A DNA stretch of 64,000 bases from Terriglobales bacterium (GTDB lineage Bacteria; Acidobacteriota; Terriglobia; Terriglobales; Acidobacteriaceae), in assembly GCA_035691485.1 (NCBI GenBank), contig DASSIZ010000069.1, forward strand, positions 186,001-250,000, written 5' to 3'. Under the pieces are notes generated by a model. The model was not told where the DNA came from and did no database searches. It was given only the letters and a program-made list of their open reading frames with translations. A program made the translations under genes and the position numbers. Shown piece after piece: positions 41,371 through 49,777 of the stretch (position 1 is the stretch's first letter; the number at the start of each line of letters is the position of its first letter).

Positions 41371-43362
41371 ATGATTCGATTTCTGCAAACTCCCGGCAAG
41401 ACGAAGAAGATCGTGCTTGGCGGGCTGCTCGTTATCATCTGCGGGGCCATGGTCATCACGCTGGTGCCGGGCGGAATCCTGGGCGACGCATTCGGCTTCG
41501 GCAGTCCGCAGGGCAACGTGATTGCCAAGGTGGGCGATCAGCAGGTCACCGTCAACGAAGTACAGGACACAGCGCGACAAATGGGTAAGCAGCAGTTTCC
41601 GCGCGGTTTCCCTTCGCAGTTCATGCCCTTCCTGATGCAGCGAGCGGCACAACAGCTGATTATCCAGAAGGCAATGATCGATGAAGCGCATCGCATGGGC
41701 TTCAGCGTCAGCGATGCCGAGCTGCGCGACGAATTGCAGCATGGCGCGTTCGGACCGTCGTTGTTTCCGGGCGGCAATTTCGTCGGGCAGGACGGGTACG
41801 AGAACTTCGTGCAGCAGAATTTCCAGATGGGAGTACAGAATTTCGAGTCGCTGCTCAAGGCCGACCTGCTGATCCGCAAGCTGCGGGCGGCGGTCGAAGG
41901 CGGCGTCACAGTTTCGGACCAGGAGCTCCAGGACCAGTACCGCCGCGAAAACACGAAGGTGAAGTTCGACTACGCAGTGCTCACCCTGGAGGACCTCAGC
42001 AAGCAGGTGCATCCGAGCGAGGCCGAGCTGAAGACGTATTTTGAGCAGCACAAGCAGCAGTATGCGAACGCAATTCCGGAAAAGCGGCAAGCACGCTACG
42101 TCGTAATCGACAGCAACAAAGTTCAGCAACAGGTGCAAGTCACGCCGCAGGAGCTGCAGACGTACTACAACTCGCATCGCGACCAGTACCGGGTACCCGA
42201 GCAGGTGAACGTGCGGCACATACTGATCAAGATCCCCACCCCGGGTGCCGACGGCAAGGTGGACGAGGCGGCGGTCAAGGCGGCGCGGGAAAAGGCGGAG
42301 GGCATCCTCAAGCAAGTGCAGAGCGGCGGTAACTTCGCCGAGATCGCGAAGAAGAACTCGGAAGATCCCGGCAGCAAGGACAACGGCGGATCGCTGGGGT
42401 GGATCCAGCGCGGGCAGACGGTGCCGGAGTTCGAGCAGTCGGCATTTTCGCTGGGGAAAGGGCAGACCAGCGGCATTGTGCGCTCGACCTTCGGATTCCA
42501 CATTATTCACGTGGACGACAAACAGGACGCGCACGTGAAGCCGCTGGATGAGGTCAAACCCCAGATCGAACAGCAGCTAGCCTCCGACAAGGCCGCCACC
42601 CGCACCGACTCGCTGGCGAACAAGGTGGAGACCGAGGCCAAGACTGGCAGCTTGGAAAAGGCGGCCAAGGATAACGGGCTGGAGGTGGTGGAGACCGGGC
42701 TGGTGACGCGCAACGATTCCCTGCCCGGAGTGGGCAATGCGCCGGAGCTGATGTCGGCGCTTTTTGGGGCACGCGACAAAAGCACGCCCGACAGAGTTCA
42801 CGTCCCGCAAGGATACGTCGTCTACCAGGTGACGAAGGTGGAAGCGGCACGGGCGCCGTCGTTCGAGGAGATTCGGACAAGGGTGGAGCAGGAGTACAAG
42901 TCTGACAAAGCGCAGCAGATGCTGCAGCAAAAGACCACCGACCTTTCCGAGAAAGCAAAATCGCTGCACGACTTGAAGAAGGCCGCCAAAGAAACCGGGG
43001 CGGAGGTGAAGACCAGCGACCTTGTAGGAACGACCAGCCAGGTGCCGGACATCGGGGCGCTGACCGGGCCGGCTCAGGTGGTGTTTGAAATGAAGCCGGG
43101 TGACATCAGCGGGCCGATCAGCACCGGGCGCAGTGGCGCGGTGGTCATGCTGCTGGACAAGCAAGAGCCTCCGGCAGCGCAATTTGCCGCTTCCAAGGAC
43201 CGCCTGCGAGAGCAGTTGCTGCAGAAAAAACGCGACGAGTTCCTGGAAGTTTTCGCCACCAACCTGCAAAAGCAGATGGAGAAAAGCGGCAAGATCAAGA
43301 TCAACCAGCAGGAAATGAAGCGGATCACGACGCCGGCGCAGGGAACGGAAAGCGGGTTCTAG
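41371..43362 (+). CDS. ppiD: PpiD/SurA-type peptidyl-prolyl isomerase
   Basis: A 663-residue membrane-anchored periplasmic chaperone. Residues 13-35 form the single membrane helix (KIVLGGLLVIICGAMVITLVPGG). A SurA_N/PpiD chaperone region follows (about 50-265), with DTARQMGKQQFPRGFPSQFMPFLMQRAAQQLIIQKAM. The parvulin PPIC domain is at about 278-380: VNVRHILIKI, GGSLGWIQRGQTVPEFEQSAFSLGKG and FGFHIIHV. C-terminal helices end the protein. PpiD helps fold outer-membrane and secreted proteins. The promoter has a clear TATAAT. It is separated from malQ by a short repeat-containing spacer. Confidence 0.9.
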   Translation: MIRFLQTPGKTKKIVLGGLLVIICGAMVITLVPGGILGDAFGFGSPQGNVIAKVGDQQVTVNEVQDTARQMGKQQFPRGFPSQFMPFLMQRAAQQLIIQKAMIDEAHRMGFSVSDAELRDELQHGAFGPSLFPGGNFVGQDGYENFVQQNFQMGVQNFESLLKADLLIRKLRAAVEGGVTVSDQELQDQYRRENTKVKFDYAVLTLEDLSKQVHPSEAELKTYFEQHKQQYANAIPEKRQARYVVIDSNKVQQQVQVTPQELQTYYNSHRDQYRVPEQVNVRHILIKIPTPGADGKVDEAAVKAAREKAEGILKQVQSGGNFAEIAKKNSEDPGSKDNGGSLGWIQRGQTVPEFEQSAFSLGKGQTSGIVRSTFGFHIIHVDDKQDAHVKPLDEVKPQIEQQLASDKAATRTDSLANKVETEAKTGSLEKAAKDNGLEVVETGLVTRNDSLPGVGNAPELMSALFGARDKSTPDRVHVPQGYVVYQVTKVEAARAPSFEEIRTRVEQEYKSDKAQQMLQQKTTDLSEKAKSLHDLKKAAKETGAEVKTSDLVGTTSQVPDIGALTGPAQVVFEMKPGDISGPISTGRSGAVVMLLDKQEPPAAQFAASKDRLREQLLQKKRDEFLEVFATNLQKQMEKSGKIKINQQEMKRITTPAQGTESGF

Positions 43363-43372
43363 CTTTTGGCTC

Positions 43373-43480
43373 TTAGCTTTTGGCAGCTCTTAGCTCCCTC
43401 GCGCCTGCGTTAAGCGCTTCCTTGATTTGCAGCTTGCGAGCCGCTGTGAAGTGGCCGTGTCTTTCGTTGGTATTCGTCAT
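43373..43480 (-). CDS. Possible 35-residue micro-protein
   Basis: A short minus-strand ORF with a strong ribosome-binding site, GGAGGAG, four bases before the ATG at 43478-43480. It encodes MTNTNERHGHFTAARKLQIK followed by an Ala/Glu/Leu-rich helix ending RELRAAKS. The end of the ORF is made of the repeat word AGCTAAGAGCT, so it may be spurious sequence. No family is recognised. Confidence 0.25.
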   Translation of the reverse strand: MTNTNERHGHFTAARKLQIKEALNAGARELRAAKS

Positions 43481-43509
43481 CTAACTCCTCCGTTAACGAG
43501 CTAAGAGCT
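43385..43509. repeat. 12-bp inverted repeat in the ppiD-malQ spacer
   Basis: AGCTCTTAGCTC at 43385-43396 and its exact complement GAGCTAAGAGCT at 43498-43509 bracket about 100 bases. A tandem of the same word family (AGCTTTTGGCTCTTAGCTTTTGG) starts at 43361. Such AGCT-type word clusters could be a miniature repeat unit, and the IR could form a large hairpin. It encloses most of the 35-residue ORF. Confidence 0.6.
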
Positions 43510-43521
43510 TAAGGTCTTCCG

Positions 43522-45066
43522 ATGAACGAACGCGCGTCAGGAATTCTGCTGCACCCCTCATCGCTACCCTCGCGTGGCGGCATCGGCGACCTGGGTCCGG
43601 CTGCCTACGAGTTCCTGGATTTCCTGTCGGCGGGACGACAGACGCTGTGGCAAATTCTGCCGCTCGGCCCGGTGGGGCTGGGAAATTCTCCGTACTCGTC
43701 GATCTCGGCATTCGCGGGAAATCCCCTGCTCGTAAGCCTGGAACGCCTGGCGGATGCAGGGTGGATCGATCGTGGGCGCCTGGCAGTACTGCCCACCGAC
43801 GAGGGAGCGGTTGACTACGACCGGGTGCGCGCCATCAAGATGCCGCTGCTGCGGGAAGCGGCGACAAATTTCCTGAACAGCGCGTCCGGAGCAGCCCGCA
43901 GCCGCTACGAGAAATTTTGCTCCGAAAATGCCGGGTGGCTGGATGACTACGTTGTGTTCGTCCGCTTGCGCGATCGGTTTCCGAATGGGACGTGGAACCA
44001 GTGGCCGCGCGAACTTGCGCGCCGCGAACCGGGGGCGGTGGCGCGGGTGCGCGAGGAACTCGGCCAGGCGCTTGACGTTTCGCGGGTGACGCAATTCGCG
44101 TTTTTCGAGCAATGGCGCGCACTGCACCAGGCGGCACGGCAGCGCGGGATACGGGTGATCGGCGACGTCGCCATTTTCGTGGATTATGACAGCGCCGATG
44201 TGTGGACCCATCCCGACATTTTTCAACTCGACGATAACCTGAATCCGACGGTCGTGTCCGGGGTGCCTCCGGACGCGTTCAGCGCCACCGGACAGCGCTG
44301 GGGAAATCCGCTGTATCGCTGGGACGCGCTGAAGGCGCGGGGCTATGACTGGTGGGTGCAGCGGATGCGGTGGGCGCTGCAATTGTGCGACATCGTTCGA
44401 CTGGACCACTTCCGCGGCTTCGAGTCGTACTGGGAAATCCCGGCGCAGGAACCGACGGCGGTGCACGGCCGCTGGGTACATGGTCCGAACGACGACCTGT
44501 TTCACGTGCTGCGAAACGCGCTGGGCGGCTTTCCATTTATCGCGGAAGACCTGGGGATGATTACCCCCGAGGTGCATGCGTTCCGCGAGCGCTTGGCCGT
44601 GCCGGGCATGAAGGTCCTGCAATTCGGCTTCAGCAACCCCGGGGCGCACATTTACCTGCCGCATCGATACGAAGAAAACAGCGTGGTGTACACCGGGACG
44701 CACGACAACGACACGACGCTGGGCTGGTTCAACTCGACGCAGGGCGAGGAACGCCGGCTCGCGGAAGCTTACGTGGGCACCGATCCGGCTGGGATGCCGT
44801 GGGCGTTCATACGCGCGGCCATCACCTCGCCGGCGCGTCTGGCGGTGATCCCGCTGCAGGATGTGCTCGGGCTGGGAAGCGAAGCGCGCATGAACGTGCC
44901 GAGCAGCAGTGACTGCAATTGGACGTGGCGTTATCGTGCCGGTGACTTGAAGCAGGAACATGCGGAACGGCTGGCGCGGTTGTCACAGATCAGCGACCGG
45001 AATTGTGCCGCCTCAGCCGCCGATCAACAGCGCGACCGGGAAGTGAGCGAAGATTTCGCGGCATGA
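43522..45066 (+). CDS. malQ: 4-alpha-glucanotransferase (amylomaltase)
   Basis: A 514-residue GH77 enzyme that moves glucan segments between maltooligosaccharides. Family marks are GILLHPSSLPSRGGIGDLG, LPLGPVGLGNSPYSSISAFAGNPLL, GDVAIFVDYDSADVW, the nucleophile aspartate in VRLDHFRGFESYWE, the acid/base glutamate in IAEDLGMITPEV and GTHDNDTTLGWF. The length is that of the compact bacterial type. It is convergent with the trehalose gene treY, with a 54-base 3' overlap, and together they suggest turnover of alpha-glucan to trehalose. No branching enzyme or treZ is in the window. Confidence 0.95.
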   Translation: MNERASGILLHPSSLPSRGGIGDLGPAAYEFLDFLSAGRQTLWQILPLGPVGLGNSPYSSISAFAGNPLLVSLERLADAGWIDRGRLAVLPTDEGAVDYDRVRAIKMPLLREAATNFLNSASGAARSRYEKFCSENAGWLDDYVVFVRLRDRFPNGTWNQWPRELARREPGAVARVREELGQALDVSRVTQFAFFEQWRALHQAARQRGIRVIGDVAIFVDYDSADVWTHPDIFQLDDNLNPTVVSGVPPDAFSATGQRWGNPLYRWDALKARGYDWWVQRMRWALQLCDIVRLDHFRGFESYWEIPAQEPTAVHGRWVHGPNDDLFHVLRNALGGFPFIAEDLGMITPEVHAFRERLAVPGMKVLQFGFSNPGAHIYLPHRYEENSVVYTGTHDNDTTLGWFNSTQGEERRLAEAYVGTDPAGMPWAFIRAAITSPARLAVIPLQDVLGLGSEARMNVPSSSDCNWTWRYRAGDLKQEHAERLARLSQISDRNCAASAADQQRDREVSEDFAA

Positions 45067-48048
45067 CAGCGCGCGGCTCGACGGCTGCACGGTCTCGCCG
45101 GTAAGCACATTCACAAAAGATGCGGGCGCATGGGACGGCAGCGGGATCTGCGTGTCGCCCCAGACTTCCTTGGCCGACACGTCCCCGCCGGACAAGGTGT
45201 AAGGCAGCCTGGGCACGGCAGTAACCGACATGCGCCAGTCATGCTCGCGGGCGAAAGCGACCAGGTGTTCGGACTTGGCGCCGCTTCCGCGCAGGGGCGA
45301 ATAGCTTCCCAGTTGAAACAGCCGGCCATGTTCGCGGCGCAGGTTCAAGGCGCGCAGGGTGGTCCACATCTTGACCCGGCCATCCTTGTAGTTGTGCCAG
45401 AGCTCGTCGCATAGAGCGGCCAAGTCGCCAGCCTGGGCGGCCAGCAGATCGCCGAGAAGACGCTGGCGAAGATCGTAGTTCACTGGACGGCGGTTGTCGG
45501 GATCGACCAGGGAAAAATCCCACAACTCGGTTCCCTGGTAAATGTCGGGTAGACCGGGACAGGTGAACTTGAGCAGCGTCTGAGCGAGAGAATTGATGCA
45601 GCCGAAGAAAGCGACCTCAGAGACAAAGCTCTCGATGTTTTCCAGGAAGAGATTAGGCCGGCTAGAGGTGCCGGGCTGGAAAATGCGCGCGAGGAACTGC
45701 TCGAGGGCGACGACGTAGTCGGGATTCTGGTTGATCCAACTGAGATTGACCTTCGCCTCGTGCACGGCCTTGACCATGTACTGCTGAATGCGGTGGAGGA
45801 AGTCCTGACGCGCGGCGTCATCCGGCATTTCCAAAGGCCAGGCGCCGACTAGGGTCTGATAGAGCAAATACTCTTCGTTGTGGTCGGGAACGGCGCGACC
45901 GTCCGCAAAAGGACGCCGCTTGCCGCGATTGAGCCGCCGCCAGCGCATCACCTGCGCCGCCCAGGCACGCGGCATTTCTGAAAGAACGTCCAATCGCGCA
46001 CGGACGTCCTCGCTGCGCTTGCTGTCATGGGTGGAGGTGCTGAGCATGGAATTGGGCCAGCGATGGGCGCGCTGCTGGTTGCCGGCATGAAACTCATCCG
46101 GCGAGATTCCGAACTCGTTGGGCGAGCCACCGACCTCATTGACCGAAACAAAGCGGTTGTACACGTAGCAGGCAGTGTCTTCCAGTCCCTTGGCCATCAC
46201 CGGCCCGGTGAGCTGCTGGAACTTGAGCGTGAAGCGCAGCCGCTTACGGTAACTTTCCGCGGAGACAGCAGTGTCCCCGCTGCGAAGCAGCAGGATATTG
46301 GAGATGAAGTCGAAGACCGCGGCGGACATGTTTTCATTGCGGCGCTTGGCACGTGCGATGGCGTTTTCAATGTAAGCGCGATCGGCATCGCTGATATTGC
46401 CGCGCTCGTCGATGTAGGTGCGGTAGACCGGGAAGCAGGCAATGGTTTCGCGGATGGCTTCCAGGAGGCTGTGACGGGTGAAATCGCGAGCGTGGCGGTC
46501 GGTGGAGGAGATCTCGTCGAGCATGTGCGTGAGCACGGTAACTTCGCTGGCGAGCGAGACCTTCATGATGAGCATCTTGGCACGGTAAATGATGTTATCG
46601 ATATCAACGGGGCCGCCCAGGAAGCGGTGATACAGGGTGGTGAAAGCGCGCTTGTTGCGTTGGTCGATGAGCACGCCGTTGACGAGGTTGCCGAAATCGT
46701 ACCCGACAGTGCCGTCCACCGGCCACTGCTGGGGTAGCTCTTCGCCGGGCTCGAGAATCTTTTCGACCAGAACGAACAGGGGCGGTTGCTGGTTGATCCA
46801 GTCGTGCTCGCCGAAGATGATCTGGACCTCGGCCTCGATGCCGTTTTCGGCCAGCGGCACGGTCGCGGGTTGCGCGCCGCAACACTGGCTGGCGGCATAG
46901 AGAATCTGCAGCCGCGAGAAGTATTGGATCGGATTGTAAAGGCCGTCGGGGTGATCGAGGCGGATGCCGTCGAGGCTGCCCTCGGCGAGCAGGCGGCGCA
47001 CCACGCGGTGAGTGGCAGAAAACACTTCCGGGTTTTCCATGCGCAGCCCGATCAGCTCGTTGATGTCGAAGAAGCGGCGGTAGTTGATTTCCTCGGCGGA
47101 AACGCGCCAGTGCGCGAGCCGGTAAGCCTGCGCGTCCAGCAGGCGATGGATCGAATCGAAGCTGTGGTGGTCTCCGGGCTGTCCGTTGCTGCGCTGAACC
47201 GCTTCTTCGATGCTGCGACGGACCTGCGGTGCACGTTCCACCAGCTTTTTCAGCCGGTGCTGGATTCGCGGAATGGCCGCCTGGCGCTGGTGGATAAGTT
47301 CCGTGTCATCGCAGGTGTGCGGGCAGAGATCGCGAAGTTCTCCGAGGATCTCCTCCAGTTCCGACATGCCGGAGGATTGCCAGTCTGACTCGGACTGCCC
47401 GATGCGAAGGTCGCCCAGGGGCTCGAGGATGAGCGGCGTGGTTTGCGGATCTAGAGGCAGGTGGTTGTCGTAATACGTGCAGAAGAAAACTCCATCCTGG
47501 AAATGCAGGACGATGTGCCCGCGCTCCAACTCTTCACCGTATTGCCCGCCCAGAATAGGCAGCAGCACTTTGCCGTGGAGTTCGCTCTTGAGCGGACGCC
47601 AGTCGATGTCGAAGAACTCCGCGTAACGGGATGCCTGGCCATTTTCCAGGACATCCTGCCACCAAGGGTTGCTGCCGTGGCCGACCCCCATGTGGTTGGG
47701 AACGATATCGAGGACCAAGCCCATCCCCGCTGACTTCATCTCGGCGATAAATGCCTGGAATTCCTCCTCGTTGCCGATTTCCGGGTTGAGGCGATTGTGG
47801 TCAGTGATGTCGTAGCCGTGCATGCTGCCGGGACGCGATTGCAGGATGGGTGAGGAATAAAAGTGCGTGATGCCAAGCGCGTGCAGGTAAGGGACGAGGC
47901 GGCGCGCGTCCTCGAAGCGGAAGCCACGATGAAATTGAAGCCGGTACGTAGAAAGCGGGCGGTTGCGGCCCTTGTTCGCCGCCAGCCGGTCGAGACATTC
48001 CGACAGGCCAACGGCCTCTACCATGGGCTGCCCGGAAACAGTATGCAT
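45013..48048 (-). CDS. treY: Maltooligosyl-trehalose synthase
   Basis: A 1011-residue GH13 enzyme that turns the reducing end of maltooligosaccharides into a trehalose unit. The opening STYRLQFHRGFRFEDARRLVPYLHALGITHFYSSPIL is diagnostic of TreY. Later marks are YDITDHNRLNPEIGNEEEF, VLDIVPNHMGVG, DGIRLDHPDGLYNP with the nucleophile aspartate, the VEKILEPGEELPQQWPVDGTVGYDF acid region, and PDIYQGTELWDFSLVDPDNRRPV. At about 1000 residues it is longer than many bacterial TreY proteins because of inserts. The ATG at 48048 is seven bases after the cmk stop, with no evident ribosome-binding site. TreZ must be encoded elsewhere. Confidence 0.94.
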   Translation of the reverse strand: MHTVSGQPMVEAVGLSECLDRLAANKGRNRPLSTYRLQFHRGFRFEDARRLVPYLHALGITHFYSSPILQSRPGSMHGYDITDHNRLNPEIGNEEEFQAFIAEMKSAGMGLVLDIVPNHMGVGHGSNPWWQDVLENGQASRYAEFFDIDWRPLKSELHGKVLLPILGGQYGEELERGHIVLHFQDGVFFCTYYDNHLPLDPQTTPLILEPLGDLRIGQSESDWQSSGMSELEEILGELRDLCPHTCDDTELIHQRQAAIPRIQHRLKKLVERAPQVRRSIEEAVQRSNGQPGDHHSFDSIHRLLDAQAYRLAHWRVSAEEINYRRFFDINELIGLRMENPEVFSATHRVVRRLLAEGSLDGIRLDHPDGLYNPIQYFSRLQILYAASQCCGAQPATVPLAENGIEAEVQIIFGEHDWINQQPPLFVLVEKILEPGEELPQQWPVDGTVGYDFGNLVNGVLIDQRNKRAFTTLYHRFLGGPVDIDNIIYRAKMLIMKVSLASEVTVLTHMLDEISSTDRHARDFTRHSLLEAIRETIACFPVYRTYIDERGNISDADRAYIENAIARAKRRNENMSAAVFDFISNILLLRSGDTAVSAESYRKRLRFTLKFQQLTGPVMAKGLEDTACYVYNRFVSVNEVGGSPNEFGISPDEFHAGNQQRAHRWPNSMLSTSTHDSKRSEDVRARLDVLSEMPRAWAAQVMRWRRLNRGKRRPFADGRAVPDHNEEYLLYQTLVGAWPLEMPDDAARQDFLHRIQQYMVKAVHEAKVNLSWINQNPDYVVALEQFLARIFQPGTSSRPNLFLENIESFVSEVAFFGCINSLAQTLLKFTCPGLPDIYQGTELWDFSLVDPDNRRPVNYDLRQRLLGDLLAAQAGDLAALCDELWHNYKDGRVKMWTTLRALNLRREHGRLFQLGSYSPLRGSGAKSEHLVAFAREHDWRMSVTAVPRLPYTLSGGDVSAKEVWGDTQIPLPSHAPASFVNVLTGETVQPSSRALSCREIFAHFPVALLIGG

Positions 48049-48055
48049 CAGGAAC

Positions 48056-48778
48056 TTAGATGCTGGTTTTGGGGGTGGATGAGAAGGACCCGGGGACCGA
48101 TTCGGTCAGTTTTTTCCTGACCAGTTGTTCGGCGCGATCAACCACCTGGTCGATGGAGAGGTGGGTGGAATCGAGAATCACCGCGTCGGCAGCCGGTACC
48201 AGCGGAGATGCGGTCCGCGTACGGTCGCGCTGATCGCGCTTCTGCAACTCGGCGGCGACCGAACTGGCTTTACCGGGATCGGCGCCCCGCTGCCTGATGC
48301 GGCGTTCGACGCGCACCTCGGGGGTGGCCTCGAGGAAGATTTTGACGTCGGCATTGGGGAAGACTACGGTGCCAATGTCGCGGCCTTCCATGACCACGCC
48401 GCCGTTTTCGCCCATCTCCTGCTGGCGCGCAACCATATAGGAACGGACTGCGGGGTGGACGGAAACGCGCGAGGCCGCCTCGGTGACATCGCGCTCACGG
48501 ATCCGTTGGCTGACATCGCGTCTATCCAGCAGCACCCGGTTGCCGTCTACCTGCGGCTGCAAGACAATGTTCGAGTTCCGCGCCAATTCCAGCAGCGCAT
48601 CTTCGTCGTCGAAGGAGATATCGTTCTCAATTGCCTTCAAGGCCAGGGCACGGTACATGGCGCCGCTCTCCAGGTTCACGTAACCGAGCTTCCGCGCCAG
48701 GCGCGAGGCAATGGTGCTCTTGCCGGCGCCAGCGGGGCCATCGATGGCGATGACAAGCTTCTTGGAGGAATCGGCCAT
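48056..48778 (-). CDS. cmk: Cytidylate kinase
   Basis: A 240-residue CMP/dCMP kinase. The P-loop is IDGPAGAGKSTIASRLA (about 12-28), followed by LGYVNLESGAMYRALAL, the CMP-binding EGRDIGTVVFPNADVKIFLEATPEVR and the lid RRIRQR. A final DSTHLSIDQVVDRAEQLV is typical. The ATG at 48778 is chosen by family alignment; the frame is open 108 bases further upstream through an AT-rich spacer. It is followed closely by treY and preceded, after a 111-base AT-rich spacer, by the AlkZ-like gene on the same strand. Confidence 0.95.
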   Translation of the reverse strand: MADSSKKLVIAIDGPAGAGKSTIASRLARKLGYVNLESGAMYRALALKAIENDISFDDEDALLELARNSNIVLQPQVDGNRVLLDRRDVSQRIRERDVTEAASRVSVHPAVRSYMVARQQEMGENGGVVMEGRDIGTVVFPNADVKIFLEATPEVRVERRIRQRGADPGKASSVAAELQKRDQRDRTRTASPLVPAADAVILDSTHLSIDQVVDRAEQLVRKKLTESVPGSFSSTPKTSI

Positions 48779-48889
48779 TGGCTCCAGAAATTTTGGAATT
48801 GGAACTGGAGATTTGAAATTTAAGCTGAACCGAAGAATTTTCCAATACTCAATTAGTGATTTCAAATCCCCCCAACAAGAAACCAAGCC

Positions 48890-49762
48890 TCAGCCGCCGA
48901 CCCTGCGCCGCGGTCTTGCGACGTAGGGCTCGCGCTTGACGGCGACCTGTACCATCGACTTTCTTCCAATGGTCGTCAAGCTCAGCTCGCGGGCGGCCAA
49001 GAGGGCATTCAGAGCTTCTTTGACACGAGACTTCGGCACCAGGCGTCCAAAAAACTCTTCCAACTCGGCTGGCTCCGCCGCCACTACGACTTCCAGATAC
49101 TTGGAGAGCAATGCCGTCAATGCCTGCGGCTGCGACAAATGCAGGCCGCGCTGGACGCGATCGGGCGCCCAGCGGTAGAGCGCGTCCCAGCTGGCGCCCT
49201 CCTCCGGCGTGTAGTCGACACGGGTGATGCGGAGGCGTGACCACAATTCATTCAGCGAACGATCCAGCGCCGAAGCGGAGAGCGAGCCTCCGAGCACCTG
49301 TTGCAATCGTTTTTTCGACATCGCGCCGTGAGTGCGAATCGCCTCGAACACATCGCGCGACAGTGGCGTGTATTCCGACTTGGCTCCCGGTTGCGGGGCC
49401 TGGCGCGGGTTCTTGTCACCGACGAGGCCATACAGATAGGGAAAAACCTCAGCGGAAACCAGGAATCCAGCATCGCCGTAAATATTCGCTTCAAATGCGG
49501 TTTTCTCACGCAGCAGCCGGATGATCAGCTGGGTGGCTTCATGGACTTGCGGATCGGCAAAGGCATGCCTGGCGTCGGGAAGGCGCTCGTCATTTCCCGC
49601 GTAGGCGCCGAGGAAGGTGGGCGCGACCACAGAGGCGGCGGGAAAGATCAGGCACATGCCGCAGTTCTCGATGAACTCGCGCGCTTCTTCCAGAGTGCGG
49701 ATGGGACGCCCGTCGAGGCGCCATCGTTCGCGGCGTGCCAGCTGTAGCTCCTGCTCGGTCAT
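48890..49762 (-). CDS. AlkZ/YcaQ-related winged-helix protein
   Basis: A 290-residue protein that resembles the winged-helix DNA glycosylase-like AlkZ/YcaQ superfamily. It shows ARRERWRLDGRPIRTLEEAREFI near the start and a helix-turn-helix region (LSRDVFEAIRTHGAMSKKRLQQVLGG, about 135-160). A LYRWAPDRV segment and a C-terminal helix-rich region with FFGRLVPKSRVKEALNALLAARELS follow. AlkZ enzymes excise bulky or cross-linked bases, but the catalytic QxQ element is not obvious here, so the enzyme may be inactive on DNA or have another role. It starts 15 bases after the mutL stop, on the same strand, which supports a DNA-repair setting. Confidence 0.55.
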   Translation of the reverse strand: MTEQELQLARRERWRLDGRPIRTLEEAREFIENCGMCLIFPAASVVAPTFLGAYAGNDERLPDARHAFADPQVHEATQLIIRLLREKTAFEANIYGDAGFLVSAEVFPYLYGLVGDKNPRQAPQPGAKSEYTPLSRDVFEAIRTHGAMSKKRLQQVLGGSLSASALDRSLNELWSRLRITRVDYTPEEGASWDALYRWAPDRVQRGLHLSQPQALTALLSKYLEVVVAAEPAELEEFFGRLVPKSRVKEALNALLAARELSLTTIGRKSMVQVAVKREPYVARPRRRVGG

Positions 49763-49777
49763 GAAAAAGACTTTCCG

